NCBI GenBank assembly: GCA_005789975.1
Contig: SXWC01000093.1
Location: 1-9,438 of the forward strand
Direction of reading: 5' to 3'
DNA: 9,438 nt
Source of the DNA: Planctomycetaceae bacterium
GTDB taxonomy: Bacteria > Planctomycetota > Planctomycetia > Pirellulales > UBA1268
Shown one piece after another: positions 1-6,205 of this stretch (the stretch's first letter is position 1; each line of letters opens with the position of its first letter). The notes under the pieces are model-generated. The model was not told where the DNA came from and searched no databases. It worked only from the letters and a program-made list of their open reading frames with translations. A program made the translations under genes and the position numbers.

Positions 1-258
1 GAGCCGCGCCCGCTCGGCCACCAGCCGCCGCGCGTAGGCGATCGCCGCCGCCGGGTCGTGGATGGAACAGGGCCCGATCACGACGACCAGCCGGTCGTCG
101 CCACCATGGAGAATCTCGTGGAGTGCGCCGCGGGCCGATGAGACCACGCCGCCGACATGCTCCGTGCAGGGAAGTTCGCGGAGCAGGTGCTCCGGCGGGG
201 AGAGCTCCTTGATCTCGTCGATCCGGAGGTCGTCGGTGGTGGAGCGCTGCGGTTTCAT
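1..258 (-). CDS. aroG: DAHP synthase (3-deoxy-7-phosphoheptulonate synthase), class I, AroG type; N-terminal 86 codons only
   Basis: First enzyme of the shikimate pathway. It condenses phosphoenolpyruvate with erythrose 4-phosphate in the cytoplasm. Only the first 86 codons lie in the window, and the gene leaves through the left edge. The reverse complement from the ATG at 258-256 reads MKPQRSTTDDLRIDEIKEL, then SPPEHLL, and later DDRLVVVIGPCSIHDP at about residues 54-69. The DDLRI.EIKEL.PP opening and the GPCSIHDP metal/PEP motif (Cys64 matching the metal-binding Cys61 of E. coli AroG, from memory) are diagnostic. E. coli AroG is about 350 residues, so roughly a quarter is visible. The N-terminal extension is the part that carries feedback control in AroG/F/H enzymes, so inhibition by an aromatic amino acid is likely; which one cannot be read here. 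The leader is almost pure C on the mRNA strand, with no Shine-Dalgarno. It is divergent from the adaptor gene. Confidence 0.93.
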   Translation of the reverse strand, partial: MKPQRSTTDDLRIDEIKELSPPEHLLRELPCTEHVGGVVSSARGALHEILHGGDDRLVVVIGPCSIHDPAAAIAYARRLVAERARL

Positions 259-259
259 C

Positions 260-284
260 GGGGGCGGGAGGGGCGGGGAGGGGG
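260..284 (+). other. Five-tract G-run, strong G-quadruplex candidate, upstream of aroG
   Basis: The plus strand carries five uninterrupted G tracts of 5, 3, 4, 4 and 5 bases, separated by single bases (C, A, C, A). This satisfies the classic G3+N1-7 quadruplex rule with the shortest possible loops. It begins two bases upstream of the aroG start codon, so the plus strand here is the template strand for aroG, and an aroG transcript starting upstream would carry the C-rich complement instead of a Shine-Dalgarno. The sequence is seen directly; folding and any role in expression are inferred. Confidence 0.6.
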
Positions 285-367
285 CGAAACCGTTATGGTA
301 CAGTCCGGACCGAACAGCGGGAGATCGCAGGTGCGACCCCCGCCGGCGGCGTGGTACGGCTCACAAA

Positions 368-372
368 CGAGG
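368..372 (+). promoter_or_regulatory. Shine-Dalgarno sequence deciding the adaptor start
   Basis: CGAGG ends seven bases before the ATG at 380. This is standard spacing, and it supports that ATG (or the adjacent in-frame GTG at 377) over the open frame that continues upstream to 62. The upstream frame overlaps the aroG N-terminus and would code for a non-homologous Arg/Ser-rich leader. Confidence 0.5.
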
Positions 373-379
373 CCCGGTG

Positions 380-1870
380 ATGACGCGATTGGAAGACTTT
401 TTCGGGATGGTTTCCGGGGCGGCGTGGCGGAGGCTGGCGTGGGTCTGCCTCTGCGTGATCGCGGCCCCCGTCTCCGGCGAGGAGCCCGGGACGCCCGCAC
501 CCGGGGGCGAGAAGCCCGCGGCCGACACGGTCGCCGTGGAACAGGGCCCGTTCGAACTCGTCCTGACCGCGAAGGGAGCCTTCGAACCGGTCGAGTTCGC
601 GGTCGTGGAGTTTCGGCCCGAGTCATGGTCGCAGCCGATGGAGATCCTCCGGGTCGTTCCGCACGGAAGCCGCGTCAACGCCGGCGACCCGCTGGTGGAG
701 TTCGACACCGAAAAACTCGACCGGGCGATCATCGACCTGAAGATCGAACTGGCGGCAGGCGAGAAATCGCTCGAGGTCGCCCGCCGGGAGCTGCCCATCG
801 CCGAGGCGACGCACCCGCTCGAGATGGCCGACGCCGAGCGGCAGGGCAGGATCGCCGCCGAGGATCTGGCGAGGTTCATGGCGGTCGAGAAGCCCCTGGC
901 CGAGGAGGCCGCCCGCTTCGATCTGCGTGCCGCTGAGGAGCGGCTGAAGTATGCCCGTGAGGAGCTCCGGCAGCTCGAGCAGATGTACAAGGACAAGGAT
1001 CTCACCGAAGAGACCGAGGAGATGATCCTCCAACGGACGCGGTTTGACGTGACCCAGGCGGAGTTTTCCCTGAAGCGGACGGCCGAAGCCGTCGAGAAGA
1101 GGCTGCTGCTCGGTCTGCCGCGGCAGGAGATCGAGGTGCGGCGGGCCGCCGAGACCGCGGCGGTCGATCTGGAGAGGGCCCGGGCCGCGCTGCCGCTGCA
1201 GTTGGAGCAGAGAAAACTCTCCCTCGCCAAGCAGGAGCACGAGCGGACGCAGTCGCTGCGCCGGCTCGCCGAACTCGAGCAGGATCGGGCCGCTGCCACC
1301 GTCCGGGCGCCGCGGGCCGGGATGGCGTATTACGGCCGTCTCCGCGAGGGAACCTGGTCCACTCCCTCCGTGGCGGCGAAGGCCGTCGTGGGGCGGGCGA
1401 TGCCGCCGGGCGAGATCGAGTTCACCGTGCTCGATCCCGACCGTCTCCAGTTTCGGGCCAAGGTCGAGGAGAAAGACCTGCACCTGCTCACCGTCGGGCT
1501 GGCGGGTCGCGTGGAGCCGACCGGTTTTCCCGAGACGGACGTTCCCGTCACGCTCGGGCCCTTCGTCCCCGTGCCGCGGGAGGGGGCGTTCGACGCCATC
1601 TTCGCGGCGACCGCGAGGGAGGGCGGGCCGAAACTCCTGCCGGGCATGACCGGCGCGGTTCGCTGCGTGGTCGCGAAGCGGCCCGAGGCCCTCACGCTGC
1701 CGAGCACCGCGGTGTTTCGTGACGACGACGGCAGCCGCCATGTGTTCCGTGTCACGGCCGACGGCAAGCCCGAGAAGCGGGGGGTGAAGGTCGGCGGCTC
1801 CTTCGGCGGCCGCACCGAGATCGTGGAGGGGGTTGCCGCGGGTGACCGCGTGCGGGCCTCGAAACCGTGA
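380..1870 (+). CDS. HlyD/RND-type membrane-fusion (periplasmic adaptor) protein, exported
   Basis: A 496-residue adaptor of the kind that joins an inner-membrane pump to an outer-membrane channel. The N-terminus has a signal-like segment at about 17-33 (RRLAWVCLCVIAAPVSG). A half lipoyl/barrel-sandwich domain spans about 48-110 (VPHGSRVNAGDPLVEFD). A long, Glu/Arg/Leu-rich coiled-coil hairpin follows at about 113-307, with its turn near 207-217 (DLTEETEEM). The returning lipoyl half starts at VRAPRAG (308-314), the beta-barrel near 351 (LDPDRLQFRAKVEEKDL), and the membrane-proximal domain at about 437-496 (ALTLPSTAVF). The ATG at 380 has a good ribosome site; an in-frame ATG at 407 would give a shorter, more typical signal peptide. 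The stop overlaps the next gene by four bases, so the two are translationally coupled. No permease, ABC ATPase, RND pump or TolC gene is adjacent, so the partner and substrate are unknown. The fold is secure; transport direction is not known. Confidence 0.85.
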   Translation: MTRLEDFFGMVSGAAWRRLAWVCLCVIAAPVSGEEPGTPAPGGEKPAADTVAVEQGPFELVLTAKGAFEPVEFAVVEFRPESWSQPMEILRVVPHGSRVNAGDPLVEFDTEKLDRAIIDLKIELAAGEKSLEVARRELPIAEATHPLEMADAERQGRIAAEDLARFMAVEKPLAEEAARFDLRAAEERLKYAREELRQLEQMYKDKDLTEETEEMILQRTRFDVTQAEFSLKRTAEAVEKRLLLGLPRQEIEVRRAAETAAVDLERARAALPLQLEQRKLSLAKQEHERTQSLRRLAELEQDRAAATVRAPRAGMAYYGRLREGTWSTPSVAAKAVVGRAMPPGEIEFTVLDPDRLQFRAKVEEKDLHLLTVGLAGRVEPTGFPETDVPVTLGPFVPVPREGAFDAIFAATAREGGPKLLPGMTGAVRCVVAKRPEALTLPSTAVFRDDDGSRHVFRVTADGKPEKRGVKVGGSFGGRTEIVEGVAAGDRVRASKP

Positions 1871-3063
1871 GCATGCCCGGCGGAATCATCGCGGCAACGC
1901 TGGCCTGCCTCGTGTGGGCTGCGTCGGCATTCGGCCAGGCTCCGGTCGCGGCCCCTGAACAGCCCGCGTCGGCCGCGATCGAACTGAGGTCGCAGCCGGT
2001 CGAGGTGCCCCCGGCCGAACTCGAGGCCGCGGTCGCGAGGGGCGTCGCCTTCCTCGTCGGCGTGCAGAACGAGGATGGCTCGTTCGGCTCGGCCGAGCGG
2101 ACGAAAGACCTCAACATCTCGGCCGGAGTGGGCTCCCACTTCGGGTTTCGGGCGGCCACCACGGCGATGTGCGTGCAGGCCCTGATCGAGGAGGACGACG
2201 GTTCGACGGCGGTGGCCCGCGCGATCGAGCGGGGCGAGCAGTGGCTGTTTGATCATCTTCCCGACGTGCGCCGGCACGATCCGATGCTGATCTACAACGT
2301 CTGGGCCCATGCCTACGGCATCCAGGCGTTGGTGGCGATGCACGCCCGCAAGCCCGACGACCAGCCGCGCCGCGAACGCATCGTGGGCCTGATTCGCGGC
2401 CAGTTCGAGAAGCTCACGCGATACGAGTCGGCGCAGGGTGGCTGGGGCTATTACGACTTCACCGCCGGCACCCAGCGACCGGCGTCGTCATCGACGAGCT
2501 TCGTCAACGCGACCGTGTTGATCGCCTTCCACGACGCCCGGGAGATCGGTGTCGAGCCGCCGGAGAAGGTGACCCGCCGGGCCATTCAGGCGACCGAGAA
2601 GCAGCTGCTGCCCGACTTCAGCTACCTCTACGGCTCGTATCTCACGTGGCAGCCCCGGCGGGGCATCAATCGCCCCGGTGGCAGCCTGGGGCGGAGTCAG
2701 GCCTGCAACCTGGCGCTGCGGCTCTGGGGCGACGAGCGGATCACCGACAGGGTCATCGAGGAATGGCTCGACCGGATCATCGTCCGCAACGGCTGGCTGG
2801 AACTCGGCCGCAAACGGCCGATCCCGCACGAGTCGTTTTTCCAGGTGGCCGGCTACTTCTATTTCTTCGGGCACTATTACGCGGCCAGGGCACTCGCCGA
2901 AATCCCCGCCGCGGCACGGCCGCATTTCCAGGACAACCTCGCGCGGATCATTCTCGACGTGCAGGACGCCGACGGCTCCTGGTGGGACTACCCGCTCTAC
3001 GACTACCACCAGCAATACGGCACGGCCTACGCCCTGATGACGCTGCACCGCTGCCGCCGGTAG
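1867..3063 (+). CDS. Exported squalene-cyclase/prenyltransferase-repeat (alpha/alpha-toroid) protein
   Basis: 398 residues starting with GTG inside the upstream stop (GTGA overlap); an in-frame ATG two codons later is the alternative start. Residues 1-24 look like a signal peptide (AATLACLVWAASAFGQA). The rest reads as helical hairpins with QW-like turns: VQNEDGSFG at 66-74, QGGWGYYDF at 190-198, VQDADGSWWDYP at 365-376. This is the arrangement of the prenyltransferase/squalene oxidase repeat families, whose members form an alpha/alpha barrel. The DXDD acid motif of class II terpene cyclases is absent, and true squalene-hopene cyclases are about 630 residues, so cyclase activity is unlikely. 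Binding of a hydrophobic or carbohydrate ligand in the toroid cavity is possible but is inference. Coupling to the adaptor gene suggests that the two act together in the cell envelope. Such repeat proteins are common in Planctomycetota, mostly without known function. Confidence 0.8.
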   Translation: MSMPGGIIAATLACLVWAASAFGQAPVAAPEQPASAAIELRSQPVEVPPAELEAAVARGVAFLVGVQNEDGSFGSAERTKDLNISAGVGSHFGFRAATTAMCVQALIEEDDGSTAVARAIERGEQWLFDHLPDVRRHDPMLIYNVWAHAYGIQALVAMHARKPDDQPRRERIVGLIRGQFEKLTRYESAQGGWGYYDFTAGTQRPASSSTSFVNATVLIAFHDAREIGVEPPEKVTRRAIQATEKQLLPDFSYLYGSYLTWQPRRGINRPGGSLGRSQACNLALRLWGDERITDRVIEEWLDRIIVRNGWLELGRKRPIPHESFFQVAGYFYFFGHYYAARALAEIPAAARPHFQDNLARIILDVQDADGSWWDYPLYDYHQQYGTAYALMTLHRCRR

Positions 3064-3148
3064 CGACCCCCGGAGAACGGCGGGAAGACGCCCCCCCTGC
3101 CGCTCCCGCGTTCGCCATCCGGCGCCGCGAAGGCGTCGGCGATTCCGC

Positions 3149-3183
3149 CGCCGGTGACGGCCGGATCGGTGTCGTGACCGGCG
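3149..3183. terminator. Weak inverted repeat between convergent genes, possible transcription end
   Basis: CGCCGGT at 3149-3155 pairs with ACCGGCG at 3177-3183, a 7-bp stem with a 21-base loop. It lies between the toroid-gene stop (3063) and the ppc stop (3187). There is no T-run on either strand, so it is not a classical intrinsic terminator. A second weak pair (GCGGGA at 3080-3085 with TCCCGC at 3104-3109) lies in the same gap. Otherwise I see nothing in 3064-3186. Confidence 0.2.
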
Positions 3184-3186
3184 CCG

Positions 3187-5943
3187 TCATCCCGTCGTCC
3201 GCATGCCGGAGGCGATCCCCTGCACGCAGAGCCGGAGCAGGTCCCGGTGTCCGTCCGGCGCGGCGGAGCCGTTCTCACCGCCGGATCGTCGCCGTTGCAT
3301 GAACTCGATCTGCATGAGGTTGAGCGGATCGACGTAGGGATTGCGGGCCTCGATCGACCTCTGGAACCAGGGCGTGGTGGCGAGCAGTTCGCCGCCCCCC
3401 ACGATGTCGAGGATCGCCTGCCGGGTGCGGTCGCGCTCGGCCGCGATCCGCTGCCAGATCCGCCGACGGGCGTCGTCGTCCACGGCCAGCTCCGAATACC
3501 GCTGGGCGATGTACATGTCGGCCTTGGCAAGCGCCAGGGTGGCGTTGTCGATCGTGGCCTGAAAGAAGGGCCACTGGCGGTACATGTCGCAGACCGCCTG
3601 CCACGCGTGGCGGTCCTCGTATTTGACCTCGGCCAGCGCCGTGCCCAGGCCGTACCACGCCGGGATCATGCAGCGGCTCTGCGTCCACGCGAACACCCAG
3701 GGGATCGCGCGGAGGTCGTCGAGCGACCGCTCGCCTCGGCGGCGGGACGGACGCGACGCGATCGGCAGGTTTTCGATGTCGTCGATCGGCGTGGTCTGCG
3801 AGAAATAACCGATGAAGCCCGGCTGATCGACGAGCTCACGGTAAACCGCCCAGGAGCGGTCGGCCATCCGCGCGGTGACGGCGGCCCACTCCGACTTCGG
3901 CTCCGTCCGCCGCACGCTCGAGGCCACCATCGTGGCCCAGGTGACCTGTTCGAGATGCCGGCGGGCGATCTCGGCGTCGTCGTACCGTTCGGCGAGCACC
4001 TCCCCCTGCTCGGTGAGCCGCAGCGAACCATCGAGCGTCTCCGCGGGAAGCGACAGGATGCCCCGGGCCGCGGGACCGCCGCCCCGGCCGAGCGAGCCAC
4101 CCCGGCCGTGAAAAAACGTGAGCGACACGCCCCGCGCCACGGCCGCCGCGTGGAGATTGCTCTGGGAGGTCTGCAGGCCGCAGCAGGCCGCCAGGTAGCC
4201 ACCGTCCTTGGTGCTGTCGGAGTAGCCGACCATCACCACCTGTCGATCACCGCGGCCCCGGAGGTGCTGGCGGTAGGCCGGCTCGTCGAGGATCGCGGCG
4301 AGTGTCCCGTGCGCCTCGGCGAGGTCGTGGATCTTCTCGAACAACGGCACCACGGCGATGTCGGTCTCCGCGACGGTCTCGCCCGCCGCCGCCGCACGAC
4401 CCTGCGCCCACCGCCACAGCCAGAGCACGGAGAGCACGTCGGCGGGGCAGCGGGTCAGGCTCACGATCGCGCCGCCGACGCTCTGCGGGCCGAAGCGGAC
4501 ACTCGCCGTGTGGAGGACGCGGAAGAGCCGCAACGAATCGAGGGCCAACGGCCCCAGCCGATCCTCGGGCACGTCGCCGACGCCGCCGAGCGAGGCGACG
4601 AGCAGGCGGCAGCGGGCGGAATCGTCGAGGGCCCCGTAGGCGTCGGCGTCGGGCACGAGCCCCGCGGCGGCGAGGATGTCGCCCATGATCTCGCGGTAGG
4701 CCCGGGCGTCCTGTCGGACGTCGAGCCTTGTCATGTGGAGGCCGAACGTGCGGACGAGGTCGAGCCAGGCCCGCGGCGGCGATTCGCCGGAGGCGGCATG
4801 GTCGCCGGCGAGGCACTCCACCAGGGACGCGACATCGGCTTCGAGATCGTCGCCGGCGCGGTAGGCCCAGACGGGAGCCGGCACGGCGAGCGACTCGACC
4901 CGCGACGACTCGAGACGGAACCGCAGCATCCGCACCCAGCGCCGGTAGACCTCGTGGGGGGCGAGCGGATCGAGCGCGGCGGCCAGCGGCGGCCAGCGGG
5001 CGGCGAGGTCGTCGAGCCGGCCGGCCAGCGGCCCCGCGCCGGCGGCGATGTGGATCGAGATGGTGAGAAGGTCGTGGAGACGATCGCACCAGGCCAGGTG
5101 CTGCGCGATCGCCTCGTTGCGGAGCCGGATTAGCGTCTGTGTCGTGATGTCGGCGGTCACGAAGGGGTTGCCGTCCCGGTCGCCCCCCATCCAGGAACCG
5201 AACGAGAGGAACGGGGGGACGTGAAAGGCATGGCCGGGGTAATGCTCGTCGAGCGCCCGACGCAGCGAGGCGTGGACCTGCGGCACCGCCTCCCAGATCC
5301 GGGGCATGATCGACAGTCCGCGATCGACCTCGTCGAGCACCGTCGGCCGCGTCGGGCGGAGAAACTCGGTCTGCCAGAGCAGCACGAGTTCGCTTCTCAT
5401 GTCGGCCTCGTGCCGCGAGCGTTCCCGGGGCAGCAGGCCGGGGGAGTCGAGCGCCTGGAGGATCTTCCGCATCCGCCGGAGCTTCGCGCGGATCGACCGC
5501 CGTTTGGCCTCGCTCGGATGTGCCGTGAACACGAGCTCGACCGCCAGGCGGTCGAGGATCCGTTGGACGTCCTCGGCGGGGGCGCCGAGCGACTTGAGTT
5601 CGGCGATGCCGGCCGGCAGTGATTCGCCGAGCGGCTCGGGATGCTGCTTCCGCTCGCGATCGTGCAGCACCCGGACCCGCTGTCGGTCTTCGGCGATGTT
5701 CACGAGGTCGAAGAAGATGCTGAACGCCCGGGCCACGACCGTCGCCTGCCGCTCGTCGAGCGACTCGATCCTGGCCGCGAGGGCCGGCTCCGCGTCGTGG
5801 CGGCCGAGGCGGCGGTCGCGGCTCAGGCTGCGAACCTCCTCCACGAGGGCAAACGCCTCGTCGCCGGCGAGTTCGCGGATCACCGAGCCGAGCATGTCGC
5901 CGAGAAACCGCACGTCGCGGCGGAGGAGTTCGTCGTGGGGCAA
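3187..5943 (-). CDS. ppc: Phosphoenolpyruvate carboxylase
   Basis: Carboxylates PEP with bicarbonate to oxaloacetate, the anaplerotic feed of the TCA cycle. It is 918 residues against about 883 in E. coli, so full length. Landmarks in order: FTAHPSE at 139-145 with catalytic His142; GSWMGGDRDGNP at 249-260; TRLDVRQDARAY near 405-416; GYSDSTKDGG around Lys579; the Gly-rich loop FHGRGGSLGRGGGP at 611-624; AKADMY around Lys807; and ARNPYVDPLN from about 866. The C-terminus is GMRTTG where the family normally has RNTG. The start is TTG at 5943: no in-frame ATG or GTG lies upstream before a stop, and the sequence from there aligns with the E. coli N-terminus (LLRRDVRFLGDMLG against ALRSNVSMLGKVLG, from memory). 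The leader is C-rich with no good Shine-Dalgarno. The gene is convergent with the toroid gene and divergent from the phosphatase gene. Confidence 0.97.
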   Translation of the reverse strand: MPHDELLRRDVRFLGDMLGSVIRELAGDEAFALVEEVRSLSRDRRLGRHDAEPALAARIESLDERQATVVARAFSIFFDLVNIAEDRQRVRVLHDRERKQHPEPLGESLPAGIAELKSLGAPAEDVQRILDRLAVELVFTAHPSEAKRRSIRAKLRRMRKILQALDSPGLLPRERSRHEADMRSELVLLWQTEFLRPTRPTVLDEVDRGLSIMPRIWEAVPQVHASLRRALDEHYPGHAFHVPPFLSFGSWMGGDRDGNPFVTADITTQTLIRLRNEAIAQHLAWCDRLHDLLTISIHIAAGAGPLAGRLDDLAARWPPLAAALDPLAPHEVYRRWVRMLRFRLESSRVESLAVPAPVWAYRAGDDLEADVASLVECLAGDHAASGESPPRAWLDLVRTFGLHMTRLDVRQDARAYREIMGDILAAAGLVPDADAYGALDDSARCRLLVASLGGVGDVPEDRLGPLALDSLRLFRVLHTASVRFGPQSVGGAIVSLTRCPADVLSVLWLWRWAQGRAAAAGETVAETDIAVVPLFEKIHDLAEAHGTLAAILDEPAYRQHLRGRGDRQVVMVGYSDSTKDGGYLAACCGLQTSQSNLHAAAVARGVSLTFFHGRGGSLGRGGGPAARGILSLPAETLDGSLRLTEQGEVLAERYDDAEIARRHLEQVTWATMVASSVRRTEPKSEWAAVTARMADRSWAVYRELVDQPGFIGYFSQTTPIDDIENLPIASRPSRRRGERSLDDLRAIPWVFAWTQSRCMIPAWYGLGTALAEVKYEDRHAWQAVCDMYRQWPFFQATIDNATLALAKADMYIAQRYSELAVDDDARRRIWQRIAAERDRTRQAILDIVGGGELLATTPWFQRSIEARNPYVDPLNLMQIEFMQRRRSGGENGSAAPDGHRDLLRLCVQGIASGMRTTG

Positions 5944-6137
5944 GGGGGGATTCCGGTGGCAGGAAGGCGGAGCGGACGGGGCGGGGAGGACGTGCCCGAG
6001 ATCATGCCACGTTTACCCTGCAAAGTCCGCGCCGTGGCGGAGAGACGCCGCGGAAGCCCCGGCCCCGGCCTTTCTGCCGTGGGCGGGAGCGGTTTTGGTG
6101 GGTGGCCGGCCGACCACCACGCTTGAACTGAATCGCC

Positions 6138-6157
6138 CGAGGCACTCCCGTGCCTCG
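6138..6157. other. Perfect 8-bp inverted repeat in the ppc/phosphatase intergenic region
   Basis: CGAGGCAC at 6138-6145 is followed by a TCCC loop and the exact complement GTGCCTCG at 6150-6157, with a short T-rich stretch after it (TCTTT). It lies 45 bases before the phosphatase start and about 195 bases before the ppc start. It could be a hairpin in a 5' leader, a binding site for a dimeric repressor, or a terminator-like element that shields one divergent gene from the other. The repeat is seen directly; the role is not known. Confidence 0.5.
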
Positions 6158-6177
6158 TCTTTGGGCAGTCGGCCGGC

Positions 6178-6205
6178 GGGAGGTTCACGGTATGCTGCGG
6201 TGATG
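6178..6205 (+). promoter_or_regulatory. Ribosome site plus three-codon ORF overlapping the phosphatase start
   Basis: GGGAGG at 6178-6183 lies 19 bases from the phosphatase ATG, too far for direct use. It is eight bases from another ATG (6192-6194) that opens a three-codon frame, ATG CTG CGG TGA. Its stop shares one base with the phosphatase ATG (TGATG, 6201-6205). This geometry suits translational coupling by termination and reinitiation. The same bases include TATGCT (6191-6196), a -10-like hexamer placed so that transcription could begin at the ATG (leaderless); no convincing -35 is seen. Both readings are inference. Confidence 0.35.

Noticed and set aside
291..303. AT-richer patch GTTATGGTACAGT in the aroG/adaptor intergenic region as a -10 element
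   Set aside because: TATGGT is plausible as a -10 for the adaptor, but no matching -35 is found at proper spacing on either strand, so I do not call a promoter.
62..379. Open frame continuing upstream of the adaptor start
   Set aside because: It runs antisense to the well-conserved aroG N-terminus and encodes a Ser/Arg-rich stretch without family resemblance; the ribosome site before 380 and the signal-like segment after it set the true start.
623..2343. Long minus-strand open frames across the adaptor and toroid genes (623-1741 and 1330-2343)
   Set aside because: Antisense to clearly structured proteins; compositions are Arg/His/Gly-rich without motifs.
3247..5133. 628-codon plus-strand open frame inside ppc
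   Set aside because: It is fully antisense to conserved PEPC motifs, and its product is a low-complexity Arg/Gly/Glu-rich shadow, which is expected at this GC content.
5306..6202. Upstream extension of the phosphatase frame by 299 codons
   Set aside because: It overlaps the ppc N-terminal half in antisense; the signal peptide begins right after the ATG at 6203.
5944..6202. Pho-box or similar phosphate-response operator before the phosphatase gene
   Set aside because: No tandem CTGTCAT-like repeats seen; phosphate control cannot be argued from this sequence.
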